Below are positions 52,601-63,868 of a stretch of DNA of 64,000 nucleotides, piece after piece. The stretch lies in assembly GCA_000333855.2 (NCBI GenBank), contig CM007320.1:1380362-1444361 (forward strand), written 5' to 3'. The DNA is from Endotrypanum monterogeii. Taxonomy: Eukaryota > Euglenozoa > Kinetoplastea > Trypanosomatida > Trypanosomatidae. Every line of letters starts with the position of its first letter. Within the stretch, counting starts at the first letter, position 1. A program made the translations under genes and the position numbers. Under the pieces are notes generated by a model. The model had not been told where the DNA came from and did no database searches. It was given only the letters and a program-made list of their open reading frames with translations.

Positions 52601-52840
52601 GACAGGCAGCACCGTCCGCTCTTTCAGATTAGTGACACGGTACAGGCGCTGGGACAGCTGGTACCCAAGATCAGCCCAACAGTTCAGCACATCTTCGCGG
52701 CACACTTGCTTGAGTGCAGCCGGAGCATGCTGGCCGGGGAGCTGCCTAACATCGCTTTCTCAGAACAGGATATGCACACTATTAGACACATTGGCAACGA
52801 CATGCGGAGACTATCGCAGCAGAGTCAGACGGCTTTCTGA
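49610..52840 (+). CDS. Nup155/Nup170-type scaffold nucleoporin
   Basis: 1076 residues. The order is that of the Nup155/170 family: an N-terminal beta-propeller (about 60-450) and a long alpha-helical solenoid (about 480-1076). Family-like marks are EARPLLRNQYFNMDYLSMWK near the N-terminus and YVHSFFDRHRGFLLMLSSRD with VSLWEL around 222-248, which matches the position of the Nup155 blade where a disulfide-free strand precedes VYDL. These proteins form the inner ring of the nuclear pore and contact the pore membrane. The T. brucei member is, I believe, TbNup144. No membrane helix or FG repeats. Codon use is G/C-rich, in contrast to genes near the switch region. The family call is by pattern, not alignment. 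Confidence 0.8.
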   Translation: MMEGHPAPTAQGSSPNLSTSLQEAFLRYDSKEWRHCVNGPAIEEARPLLRNQYFNMDYLSMWKPSLLTSLGEARHRAVYVNEYHVLLCSRRLVLVNRKGRHIVFLPFSDSLYDAYAERISETCTLVLAAVASGVHVIIVRDSEGERVDTLQSVFCATASAVACIHHLEKNLYCLCCENCSVESLAVTLENAHSLQPVLHADVLSSGNGWFQSARDYYSRKKYVHSFFDRHRGFLLMLSSRDVSLWELSDNSHLQLECSAILPREPVVAIVPPLQDGYEAAEAALLVTGSGGRIPVRLARIPDKRGHSRSLTVGELRPLPSGVTSTVISLACACDSSLLLVDQATSSLLLVTRCEPFCEAPASATTHVVTQHFLGKPICGVGVEKNVRDGGSFLTFFLYCGDSTIVRLGRMPRGQLLQRRFADSVSGGIAALSALEPPTRVDLLLDSTLNGLPISSLSQALDLLLRPQVVAVGTVRLSDGARGIVQHTMRGLRELSRLCSSFHYWRLTEELRQWRCRLEKSCTILTEVLNRGGWLDCPTRQRLVWDDGVFLRAEGIVTDATAANAQAEVLELLLSSLRHATTIAWLYELHLEAGVTYRFPGKLEDLLWRSDPITVQVSLCMDLLARRKKEVAEQLLQKEHVLPKHCRLAATLLSLVSDKLLEPVMTYTRQHILDLVQHDLLSYTAELLELNFPTSHPRTRLLVYRYPHDHSVSSQILSAVESISSTSELYSTLVTVLDDAVCDGELRSVLLDWMERHTLADHRILTFAKVVVDMGLCVDPAHTLAGRFFSSVKLQAGGGSQQAALRFAELARSDLSVPLSGRLLAIEHSIAAAPSDDGQLIHFLLLLQQQLASLITKHLTVGKDLVLPRATVETDLQALQDHYVGENSLFELAGRYRVLGGCSIQLDLLKTHTHPSEPLLADALTGVLMFLKAVGLSAPQAVQRALQEYLGTFQAQLPLFPLLEFLAFDGQSPAEAMDELEKGGVPLPTIFDTFMGLLDRQHRPLFQISDTVQALGQLVPKISPTVQHIFAAHLLECSRSMLAGELPNIAFSEQDMHTIRHIGNDMRRLSQQSQTAF

Positions 52841-54313
52841 CGGCACACGTCCCCTTGAACCTCACTATAAACTCCTGTACTCGATAACTCGGTCACACCC
52901 ATGCCAGCTCCTTTTTTTTTCATCCCGTAGTCTCGCCCCCCCAAAAAAAACAGGGAGATGAGTGTTTTTGTTCACAAGAATCGACTACTTTCTGTTCCAC
53001 ACTGTCTTAGTCTTTTACGTAATGCTCACTGCCTTTCATTGGCTCAGCAAGCCTAAGACACAGTGAGAAAAGAAAAAGGGAAGTGACGTGTTGCATCACA
53101 GCCACCATCTTTTTTTTTTCCGTAGTCGAAGCAGGTCTTTCCATGTTTCTACCCCTGCACAATAGCAGGACTACTTTTGACAGACGGCATCGCCTCCTGT
53201 CCCCTCTCCTATGCGTTGGCCTTTCATGGGGAGAGGGGTTTCTGTGACTGTATGCGTGTCTGTGGATGGCGTCTAGATATCCCCAGCTGAGATGGTCACA
53301 TTCACCCCCTTCCGTCTGTCTCAGAGCCCTTCGTACTCAGTATCCTCTGCTTCCCCCCCCCCCTCGTCTCTATCTCCTGCCTTCGATTGTACTATCACCA
53401 CTCCCCAGCGGTCATCTACATCTGCTCCACCTAGCTTTACACTCCTTTTTTTTTTTTTACGCGTGTACGTGCTGCTCTGTGTTTTTTCTTCCCATGCAAG
53501 TTTTTTAAAAATCCACGGCCATTTGTATCATAATCTGCTCCTACTGCCATCATCACCACTGCGCTCAACAGCACCGAATTTTCCGTCTTTCACAGGTCTA
53601 CGCATTCCATACCGTATCTTCAGCCTCTCTTTCCGTTTTCTGTTCTTCCCCCGTTACCTCCTCCTCCTCCCTTTTTCTGGTTGGTGTCCCTGGGAAAACC
53701 ATCGCGGCTATTACACCTTCTAATTTTAGGAAGATTCCTGACCCTGATCTCATTTTTTTTTTCTGCGTTTTATTTGTCTTCTTATTCGACTGTCAGTTTA
53801 CGCGCTTCACGAGGCTAGCCGACATAGACACGCACACACGAGCGTCCTCATCTTCCTTTCTCCACCTCCGACTTCAGGACGATATATATATATATTTATA
53901 TTTATATATATAAAGGTACTAAGTTTAACTGCGTTTTCCTCATACAATGAGATGTGCGTAAATATATAAAGACTCTATCACCTTAATCCTGTTGCCTTTC
54001 CCCTCCTGGTTTCGTTGTCCCTCCCTTCACTCTTTTTTTTTTTGATTTTTCCTTGATTTCTGAACAGTGTTGCCGTTCTTTTCTTTCCTCCGCCACCTGG
54101 TGTTCCCTGTGCTGCTCTTTTCCCTTTGGACTCAACAAAGCCACAGTTGCGTGCCGTGGTTTTGCGTTCACAGACATATGCGATCGCGCACATAGCAACG
54201 AGCTTCGGCCTGTCAACGGCAGTAAGCGGGGGTAAGGAGCAGATAGGAGTGCGTCTCGTATACGAAGCCCTTTTTTTTTTCTCTAGCGACCTGGATTGTG
54301 CCTCTGCCTACCG
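52841..54313. other. 1.5-kb intergenic region
   Basis: Strongly pyrimidine-rich on plus, with many T/C runs (for example C11 near 53355-53365, T13 near 53446-53458), (TA)n about 53881-53911. No gene supported. It ends in the splice region of the next gene. Confidence 0.6.
54285..54286 (+). promoter_or_regulatory. Predicted spliced-leader acceptor AG
   Basis: T10 followed by CTCTAG, 27 bases before the ATG at 54314; a textbook-looking acceptor that supports the next gene. Confidence 0.6.
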
Positions 54314-54898
54314 ATGCTGCGCCTCGGTCTCCTACTACGCTATGCCAGCGTCAAACAGAAGCCGCACCTTTTCCCAATTGATCTCACATCGAAACATATC
54401 TCAGGTCGACTCTATTTTGCTGATCGCGCTGTCAAGTCCACTGCCACGGATCCATTTTTTGTGTGCATCGACAACGCCATATCATGCCAGGCAGAAGACT
54501 CAAATGCGGCAGTTGTGCTGTGCAGCTCCATGACGAAGGGCCGGGGGCTCTTCCAGTACGGCCGAACGCGCTTTCAAGGCACGAGTGCGGTTCTTATATT
54601 TCGTCACAAACATCTTGTCTTCCAAGGCATCGGCGACGCCTCTCTGCAGACCTTTGAAATGTCGCTTAACCACAGCGATATTTTTGCGCTTCTGAGTGGG
54701 ATCGATTCGCGCCTAAATATACCAGCGTGGGCGCGCGCGGTGGAGAAGGCTGTCGCAGAAGGCGACGTCGAATATATTGCAGAAGAGATGTTGTTGCAGC
54801 TCCGCGGCAGCACAGAGGGCTGTACCTCCGTTGTAGCGAAGGTATCCAAGTTCTCAGCAGGCCTGCCGATACCGCCGAGCTCTTCCCATGCTCTTTAG
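54314..54898 (+). CDS. Hypothetical protein, 194 aa
   Basis: Starts MLRLGLLLRYASVKQKPHLF at the ATG at 54314; the frame reaches further upstream only through TTG. The N-terminus is basic and hydrophobic, with no acids in the first 22 residues, so a mitochondrial presequence is possible. The middle (FFVCIDNAISCQAEDSNAAV, then YGRTRFQGTSAVLIFRHKH) looks like alternating beta strands, and the end (IPAWARAVEKAVAEGDVEYI) is helical and acidic. I do not recognise the family. Reasons to accept it are a strong trans-splice acceptor just upstream and coding-like composition in the middle of T/C-rich noncoding DNA. Confidence 0.75.
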   Translation: MLRLGLLLRYASVKQKPHLFPIDLTSKHISGRLYFADRAVKSTATDPFFVCIDNAISCQAEDSNAAVVLCSSMTKGRGLFQYGRTRFQGTSAVLIFRHKHLVFQGIGDASLQTFEMSLNHSDIFALLSGIDSRLNIPAWARAVEKAVAEGDVEYIAEEMLLQLRGSTEGCTSVVAKVSKFSAGLPIPPSSSHAL

Positions 54899-55084
54899 CG
54901 AAAGTCAACAATAACACTAAGGAAAAAAAGTGTTTGCTCGAGAGCCCTTATCTGTTTTTCTCTTGACGAAGGAAAAAAAAGCCAGAGAAGTAGACATAGA
55001 AGGTCAAATGAATAGACAAAAAAAAAGCAGCGTTTGGCAACAAAGGTGGTGCCTGGAGATCATTCCGACTACTGTGGTGCAAAG

Positions 55085-55312
55085 ATGTTTACTTTACTTG
55101 GCTTTGGCACCCGGGCCTTCCTAGGATGGCTTCGCACGCCTACATCTCGGGAGGGTGGAGTTGATCGATCAAGCACGGACACGACAGGGGGTCACAAGGT
55201 AATTATGATTCAGAGACGAACCGAGCACCTACACATTCGTATTATTTTTTTCTCAGCTGAGGGGGCTGCGGGTACACATGCGCTCCTGAGTAGCTTGAAG
55301 GTGCCTCGTTAA
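55085..55312 (+). CDS. Small candidate ORF, 75 aa
   Basis: ATG at 55085 to TAA at 55310-55312. It starts MFTLLGFGTRAFLGWLRTPT, which is amphipathic and basic like a short mitochondrial or membrane segment, and is less T-rich than the DNA around it. There is no strong acceptor just upstream; a pyrimidine stretch near 54950-54968 could serve. No family recognised. It may be a chance frame. Confidence 0.25.
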   Translation: MFTLLGFGTRAFLGWLRTPTSREGGVDRSSTDTTGGHKVIMIQRRTEHLHIRIIFFSAEGAAGTHALLSSLKVPR

Positions 55313-57108
55313 GGATCTCACATCTATGAATGTCATTCAATTCCCCGAGAAGAATACCCAATGCAGATTACTTCTCGCTCTTTTTTTTTTTTTCTCTTCA
55401 GCGCCTCCCAGTGTTTCGTTTTGTCTCACTCTTTTTCCTTCTCAGTGATTTGCTTTTTTGGGCTCGTTTTGATTACTTTGTTTTATGAGTGTTTTTTTTC
55501 TTTTTTGCATATAAATAAATACACACATAAATATATTTATATGTATATTTATTTATATATATTTATTTATTTACATATTTCTAATATGTATTTCTCTGTT
55601 CTTTTTTTTCCATTCTTGTTTTCCCTCCGAATGTATATTTGACTTTTTTTTTTCTGCTTTTGACATCCCCTCTTCTTTTTCCCCGATAAGTTTGGGACAC
55701 CGTCCGAAACTCTTCTTTGGGGTGTGTTTTTACCCACTCACCTTTTCACCAAAAAAAAATTCCATCCTTTCAGTAGTTTCTTGTCCTTCCCCCTTCTCTT
55801 GTTTGTGTCTCCTCCCAAAGACACGTGAGTCCGCGGATATCTACGCTGTGCGAAGGATTGGTCACTCTTTGCTTCGGATTCTATCTGTTACATTCGCCTT
55901 CGCAGTCGGGCGTTTCATTTGTCTTTGTCTGTGCTGACTGGTCAGTCTGACTCATCCCTTCCTCTTCTGTTCCACGTATGCATCTTTTCTCTCTGTGTGT
56001 GTGTGTGTGTGTGTTTGATCTCCTCTCTCCAATTTTTGACGGCTTTGTTCCACATCAATCATCTCGCTCTTTCATTCTGCCCCATCCCTCCCTTCCTCCC
56101 TCCCCCCTTTGATTAGCTTCGCCATCTTTTTCTGACCACGTGTCATTTGGCTGAGGCAAGGTATAACGACTGTGCGTTTGCTTGTTCCAGTAGGCGGATG
56201 TGCTATGGTTATGTGCTTTGCCAGTGTTTTTTCCCCTTCCCACTCTCTGAGGCTTTGCCCTCACTTCTTTGCCTTCATTCCTCATTCTCCCTTGTCTTTG
56301 GTGCATATATGTCAGGATCGCCAATATCGTTCCCTCTATCTGAATCCTCTGCGTCTCGATGTATCAGACAACTGTTCAGCGTCCTCCCTTTCCCCTTTTT
56401 GTTTCAATTTTTTTTTTTTGTGTGCTGTCGCATGTTTATTTTTTTTTTGTGTGTGGGACTCATTTTTTTTTTATCAGTCACATTTCTTGGTTTTTAATTC
56501 TCCGTTTTGTGTTTTTCTTCATCAGACAGTCTGTGTGGAATGATACAAGTCCAGACAAGTCAGATAACAACGGGAAATGCACTTGAGAGAGATGAATAAA
56601 AATAAGTATATACACAAACGTATGCATAGGTGTACGTGTGTGCATATGTATACCCTTCCCCAACACAGTAAAAAGAAGAAAACAGAAAAAATCAGAGAAA
56701 TCCCCTCCCCCAAAAGAAAATAGCAACTCGTGTCTCTATCATTATTTTCAGCATGCTGCTACACATCTTCATGGGAGAGTTGCACGCATGAGGAGAAACA
56801 GTTGAATAGTGAGGTAGTTACGTCAGTACCGGCAAACAAAGGATCAAAAAATACCTCCGTGAGCGTCTAGGCGTCCCAAAAGATTCTACTAGAAAGAGAG
56901 AGGAGCAGGAAAAGTTAATGGGCTTCGGATGTAATAACAAAAAGCAAAAAACATCAAGAACTGAGCAGACACGACACGCACCCACGTCAACTGGGAAGTT
57001 ATGGGCAGGCGTACCGAAGCTACACCCATCGCATGAGCAGGTAGAGGAATTCGGTGGGGAAAGGAAAGCAGTGAGGTTATGAGACAACTTATTGACAATT
57101 ATCCCCGC

Positions 57109-57152
57109 CGCTACTACTAATACTACTAGTGGTAGTAGTAGTAGCAGTAGCG
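57109..57152 (+). repeat. Near-palindromic CTA/GTA trinucleotide block (hairpin)
   Basis: A run of CTA-type triplets (CGCTACTACTAATACTACT) is followed at once by GTA/TAG-type triplets ending GTAGCAGTAGCG. The two 22-nt halves are complementary at 18 positions, so RNA or single-stranded DNA could fold into one long hairpin with a tiny loop. Confidence 0.7.
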
Positions 57153-60100
57153 ATGACTTGTTCAAAAGAAAAATATCGTTTCGACTGTTTTCCCTCTTTT
57201 CTGTTTTCTTAGTGTTTGCCTGAGGACGTCGCTGCGTGATTTTGTGCCGATTTCTTGGTTATGAATTGTGCTTTCGGCGCATATAGATTTCCCGCTTTCG
57301 TGCCTGCACTGGGGAAAAAATGCGTTTGCGTATATAAAAATATATATATTTTGACAGCTGAGGCAGCGGCATCGTGGTGGTGGCTGTGACTGTGTGTGTG
57401 TGTGTTTGGGAAGGGGATAGGTAGGAAAATAAGAAGCAACATTTTGGAGGAGCGTCAAATAAAAATTGAAAAGAAAAAAAGTGATCAGATGAGGGATACT
57501 GAGGGAATTTGTTTTTCTTCCATACGTTCTGGCATAGCCTCCGATGGGAGATATGAGATATTGCTCTTTTCTTTAGTGTTCGCGCTCCTGCTCTCACAAC
57601 AGCTCTGTTGTCGTTTCGTTTGCTCGTCCCCAAGCCGGTTTTCGGCTCACCCCCTTTGTGCCTTTCCTCTCCCCCTCACCTCTGTTGCTGCGCTGCGCCT
57701 TTTCTGCATTGTTTCAGAGTCTTTTTTTCCGTTCCCCTAGTTACTCTTGGCTTTGAGTGGCTCGGAGTGTCTCCCTCTCCTCTCTCTTTTTCTTTTCGCA
57801 TATGGGCGACGTTGCAAAACCGGCGTGTTGTATTTTTTCTTCATATTTTTCGGCGATTCTTTTTTTTTGTCCTGTTGTAAGTGTGTTTCTTTTTTTTTTT
57901 CGCTTCGTTATTCTGTTTTTGCGAAGGAACTGTTCACGTTTTTTATTTCATTCTTTTTTTTTTCTTTCAATAAGAAGACGAAAGGGCTGGTACTGTATCA
58001 CATGCATAGCGCTGCAGGAACGGGGATGCATAAAGGAAAAAAGGTAACCCAGATGCCGAGGACAATTTCAAGTGTGCCGATGCTTTGTTCACGGCAAACG
58101 AAGGTGGAGGATATAATGATACCGGTAAGAATGAACAGGACAACATTCAGACTTTTCAGTCGTCTTTGTTATTAAAAAAAAAAAGAGTAGCATTTTTTTT
58201 TTTACTTCCTTTTGTGTGTGTCGTCATTTTCTCTTTAATACTGACAAAAAAAATAAAAAAAACATAGAAGTGTCTCCTTTTTCCAAGACCTCGTTCCCAG
58301 TCGTCCATCATCCAGTCTCCTCCTTTTTTCCCCTTCTCTGTGTGCACATCATTTTTTTTTTCGTGTGCGTGTGTTACCTTTGCTTGTTCCCACCCCTCCC
58401 TCCCTTCAGTCGTTCTCTTCTCGTCCCTCTTCTAATGTGTGATGATCCGTGTTCGCATCTTTCTGTTATTGCGCACGTGTACAGTTGTGAGTAGTGTATG
58501 TTTCACATAATGGTCAGAGCGTTGCGGAGTTGAGAGACGCTGGGCGAAGGGTACATAAGTAATGTGGTTGGCAGTTGATCCTCCTTTACCCTTTCCCCCT
58601 GTTTCCTTCTTCATCGTTTATTTTTATTTTTTTTTCTCTTCCCCATCTTCCACATTCTCTTTTTTTTTTTTTCATACGCTAGTTCGTATATCTTTTTTTC
58701 CTCTGTGTGTGTGTGTGTGTGCATTAGCCAGTGCGGTCCCTGCTGCATTCTTATGTGATCTTAGTTGTCAATGTTGGAGCTGCCGATGTTTACCCCCCCC
58801 CCTCGCTCTCTGTATAGTCGTTCACTTGCCGACAGCGATTGAAATCGCCTTGTTTTCGATTTTATCCGTCTTCTTGATCACCTCACCTGAAGGTATGAAC
58901 AGCAACAATCAAAGAAACAGGTAACCTATACCAACAGACGCACGCATGCGGGGACATTGCTCATTATTTTTACGCGTGTTTTGTGCGGAGAGCAAAGTAC
59001 ACCCATTCCCTCATATATATATATTTATGTGTGCGTCTACATTTTTTTCACCTCATTCGTTTTTTTTCTCTTTTTTTTTTTTCGTGCTGCGTCTTTTCCG
59101 TCTTCCACGAAAAAAAAAAGGTCTAATCTTCTCCGACGAAAGAGAAAAAATAAAAAAGGAACAAAAAAAGTAAACACGTGCCGCGTCCATGAGATGTTCG
59201 TGTACCGGTGTAAGATTCCCTATGTCTGTCTTTAAATTTAAGATCACATCTTTCGGCGATGGACGCTTGTTCTTTGTTTGATTTTCATTTTTCTTTTCTT
59301 TCTCCCTCTAACTGTCTTCTCTTCCCCCCCTTGCTCCCTCGTTTGCTCAAGTACAGATGTGTTTCCTTTTCAGAGGATTTCGTTTTTGTTTTGCGGTGTG
59401 GTCGCTCTCTTTCTGCTTCGTTTTTGTTTCACATATTTATTTATTTATATTTATATTTATGCTTGCGTTCAACCGATAAAAAAGAGCAAAAAGACTGCAC
59501 GCTAAACACGAGTTGCTTTATATTTCCGTTTTTCTCACGTGGAAGGTTTACATCTTTTCTTCTTACGGTCCCCTCCCCCATTTTTCATTTCACTTTGGTG
59601 GGCTATGCTGTTGCGTGGGGCTTTAAAGACACGGGTGTTCGCACTCACACAAATACAAACACCCCCACACAACTGTCATTTGTTTTCTCGCACTCTTGGA
59701 TATTTATTTCCTCGAGTCTGTAGGTCTCCACTGTTTCCAGTAACTCGAATGCATGCAGAAAGGTGAAAGGTGTGACACCCATCTCTTTTTGTTCTTGTTT
59801 GTTTGTTATTGCAAGCGCCAAATTTTCTTGGCAACATTTTACCCTGAAGACAAAGAAGAAATGAAGAAAAATATACATGGATGTTCTTGCACTCGAGGCC
59901 AGCCGAATTCATTGTCTGCGTCGGTGTCGTCACTCGACACAATATTGTTGTCGATAGGATTTTTTTTCTTTTCCTTTCGTCGATACACTTCTTTTTAAAA
60001 AATCCCTCTTCCTTTTTTTTTCTGCTGCTGTTCTCTCTTTGCCGTTTTTTTTTTTTTGGTGGTCCGTCTGCGTATCTACGGATCTGAAGGGCTCGAATAC

Positions 60101-60891
60101 TGTAGCTCTTCTAGATTCAACTTCTTCAGCTGTTACGATATGACCTCCTTGCTGTAGCAAGGACAGAGCGCTCACTTGGGCTTGAGTGCGGGTAGCACAC
60201 AACAGGAAGAGAATATCTGACCCATCTACATCTCATCCGCGGCACCTACCCCGGTCCATATGGAGAAGGAAGAGGAGTAGAGAAGAAAACAATGGAGTGG
60301 GGGGGGGAAAGCAAGCCATGCTAGTTTGTGTATGCAGAATCGAAAAGGATATTGAAGATGTTTGAGTATATGAACACCGCACGTGCAACTGTACCGCTCT
60401 GCTGACGTGCATTTGCACTAATGAGAGAATAAATCAATACACAACATTACATCTGTAGATATGCACAGTCGCAGATGTCTCTCTTGCGCACCACTTCGAA
60501 ATCAATCCGCTTCATCGTCACGAGCAAGCACATAAACTCACCGCGTGGCCTTCACATTTACTTGAAATGAGAAAATGCTCCTTTTTATTACTCTGGATTA
60601 TGTGGGTGTAATCTCCTTTCGACCTCTAAGCTTTGCTGTTTTTTTTTTTTGTGCTCTCTGCTCTTTTTTTTTGTTCCCCATATGCCTGATCCCCTTGTTT
60701 TGTCTGCTTCTGTGTCTTTTTCTTTTTGTTTGTTGACTCGGTTTATACGACGCTTGTGTAAGTGTGGATTGTATGTATGCGCGTGTGTACCTGCGTGCAT
60801 ATGTTTCTCCCACTCAACATGCCCATATGGTGTATTGCAGGGACATGAAAAGCTTCACCTCCTATCTCCCCTCTCCTCCTCCCCGCTTTTA

Positions 60892-61245
60892 TGTTGCAGG
60901 CTCATTGCACAGCACACAACAGTTGTAGGCATGCGCCGCAGCGATGCGGACACCGTCTTCTCAGCACATTCTCTGCGCCTCATACTCGACCTATCCCTGT
61001 TCCACAGGTCGCCGTCCATGTGGCGTGTCTCTGATGGGTGGTGAGTCAGGCTGCCCCGCCAGTAGGCAGGCGCGGGCTGGGTGCAGTGCACTTGAGCCAC
61101 GCTGAGCCCATGACTCATCCCCTGGGTGCTGCAGGCGTGCCCGCTGCCGCGTGCGGCTGTGACCCTCGCTGCGCCGAGCGGTATATCTGTCCCAGTCGGT
61201 ACCCGCAGTGGTCTGGCCTTGGCAGGAGAAGATGGGGGGCAGCGC
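60892..61245 (-). mobile_element. SIDER-like retroposon, copy D, truncated at both ends
   Basis: 354 bp matching copies A and B with two noticed changes (GGCTCATTG for GGCGCATTG, GTTGTAGGC for GTTGCAGGC). In element orientation (minus) it lacks about the first 75 bp and ends at the same place as copy C, CCTGCAACA. It is antisense to the plus-strand unit. A short (TA)n lies about 70 bp further right. Confidence 0.78.
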
Positions 61246-63868
61246 GGCTGTCTTCGAGAGGAATCACTGTACCTTGGTACGACGGCGAGAGTGTCGGTGT
61301 TGCGAATAGGGGATATATATATATATATACATATACATATACATTTATTTATATTCATATTGATAAACATTCTTCTTTTGGTATTCACTGCATCTGAAGT
61401 TTTTCTGTATGGTGCGCTCACCCTGTCCACCTTCAGGTAGTGCACCAATGCTCAGTTGGTGTTGCGTTGCTCTCTTATCCGTGTATCCATCAGTCCGCCC
61501 TTTTAGTGTATCTGCAATTTTTTTATCTTCCTTTTCTTTCGCTGTTTCCCTCTTCTTCATTCTGGAGAGGGCAAAGGGGGGAGAGTGCGGGTAGCGAGAA
61601 TATGCAGGTTGAAGGAAGGCGTGGGGGGATGGGGGGGGCCTGGTAGGTAAGTTGGCTGCAAAGAGGTGGCCACGTGAGGAGGCATAGAGGGGGAGAAGGG
61701 AGAGAGTTGATTCACGCGTCACAAAAGAAGCCATCTCCGGTGTACTCTCGTATGAACCGCTTCCCCTTCTCTTGCTGTCCCGCGTTCCTTTTCCAGCGAC
61801 TCCTACATCGGCCGCTGCACCTTTTTTGCTCCAGAGAGTACTCCTTTTGCTTTCTCGCTACTTCATGACGGTTTAAATCCCTTTTTTTTCATCGTGTTTT
61901 CAGCTGATTCACGGGATCTAGCTGTCAGTGGTCAGCGACAGAAAAAAAAAAACGCCGAGCAAGAATGTTTTTTTTCTGGCTCAGCGAGGGCATAAAAGGG
62001 TGTTTCCGTACAACGAAAATTTTAATCTGTTTCATCACGGACACCCGCGTTTGCGAAGGAATTGTATCACAAGGCAGCGGGAAGGAAAATGGTTAATACA
62101 TTTTTTTTTTTTTTGTTGCTACTGTAAGCAAACTTTTGTTATTTGTGCGTTCGTCTTTTCGTTTTTGCTCTACTACTTGCGCCTTCCCGTTTCGATGTTC
62201 TATTGTATCTTTTCTGTTCTGGAGGTCGATTTCCTTTTTCTTTTCATCCCGCAAGAGCTCATCCCCTTTTCTGCTTCTCAAAGGAGCGCCTGTGTCTCGG
62301 AGGCTTACACATGCAGCTCCTCTGCGAGTCGTGTCCCGAAGGGGGGGTGGGTTGGGGAAAAGGAAGAACACCAGAGATCAGTTTTGAGTTTTAGTAGGAG
62401 TTTTGCAGAAAAAATAATTTTCAGACGGGGATGCCGACTGACCTAATCGATATATATATATATATATATATATCAACGCACGTGTGTGGTTTTTACATCA
62501 GGCATGTGCGTAGGCCTTGAGTACACTTGTGCTGCTGGTCCTCTTTTTCTGTTCTCGGTTCCACGCCTGGTTTATATAGCACCTCCTTTCTCAATCTTCC
62601 ATTGCAACTAACGTTGATCGACTTCCTCGTTTTCCATCCTAGGAAGAGTTCACTCAAACAGACATGCCCGCAAACGTTCTCACAACCTTTCAGCTGTCGC
62701 TGTGATGGTGATTATTATAGGAATTTTTTTTTTTCCGACGCTGTGGTCTTCTGAGCAGTTAAATCCCAAAAGGTTTTCTCCTGGAACCCCACTGACGCGT
62801 CCAGCTTTCCTCATTCTGCCGGTGTCTTGTTTTCTCTTGGACCACCATTGTGAGGGGTAAAGAAACGTGCTTCGTAGTTTCCAAGTGTGCTTCACCCTTA
62901 ACCGTTTTTGATTATATATATATATATATATATATATGCTGCAGGTATTTGGATATCCACTGTGGTTATTGCCTTTGGCTTCCAGGAAAAAAAAAAGACT
63001 GGTGAATAGGGAACGGGCATTAGAGATGCACGCATGGGCGTGGACACTCTAGAGTGTGTGTCTTTTTCTCCCCCTCCTTTAGCTGTTCCTCACCTTCCCT
63101 GGTTACTTGTCACCTCCCTCTTTTTTTTTTCCGACTCAACTGCACGAAGGCTATACTAACAGAATCAAGCACACAGAAAGTTATCCCCAAAAGAAAAGAA
63201 AGCTCACGACAAAGTGCGAACGTGGGAAGTGATCTTATTGAGGTTAATCTTTGAGCTCTTGCCGGCAGCGCATCAAATTAGTGAACCAAAGCAAAAAAAA
63301 AAAAACAATTACTTCACTTACTGGCCTCAGGCACATGTTCAGTGCTGATGGGAAGGGGCGTGTGTGTGAAGTATACGATTGCTTGATTGCTTTCCCTGTT
63401 TCTTCTGTGAAGAGGAAACACCCACCATTTTTTTTTTTTTGCAGCGGCTGCTTTTCCCTTTTTTCCTCCTTCCGTGCTTGCCCCCTTTCCCAGGAGACTG
63501 CTGCGGCGAAGATATTTGCTGCTATTTCTCTTCCTCTCTCTCTTCCTCCTCTTTCTCTCCCTTCCTCACGCTTCAACCTTTCTTCTTTTCGGTGTCTTCA
63601 TAATGAACCAAATGCTGTTCTAATTCGTGTCGCTCTTGACTCGGATTCAGCGATCTTTTTTTTTTTCTAGTGACCAGGGCGTTGTTGCATGTAGGCTGTC
63701 CTCATCAACTTGGTTAATTCGCTCCTCTGCAGAGATCGCTGCACCATTTTTTTTTTTTTTCACATCCGGCGTTCACCCTACACATTTCTTTACACAATTT
63801 AACATCTTCGCAGACTCTTCTGTATTCCAGGTGGGAAACAGGGAAAGGTGAGAGGCACAGGAATTGAG

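Larger units (their letters stand above)
54899..63868. other. About 9 kb without a convincing gene
   Basis: The longest gene-free stretch of the window. It is heavily pyrimidine-rich on plus, the sense strand. It contains (TA)n/TTTA-rich sequence about 55509-55575, (GT)n about 55994-56013, a hairpin-forming (CTA)/(GTA) block at 57109-57152, (GT)n near 58703-58721, repeat copy D, (TA)n about 61313-61345, 62450-62473 and 62913-62937, and many T runs. Open frames of up to 172 codons (for example 61928-62446) are Phe/Leu/Ser-rich translations of T/C-rich DNA. It may be one very long 3' UTR or hold noncoding RNAs. Confidence 0.6.

Noticed and set aside
59259..59723. Open frame of 154 codons on plus
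   Set aside because: Low-complexity T-rich sequence, no acceptor-linked start, no domain.
61928..62446. Open frame of 172 codons on plus in the gene-free stretch
   Set aside because: Phe/Ser/Cys-rich with homopolymer-coded runs; no family. Kept only as a reason to check transcription there.
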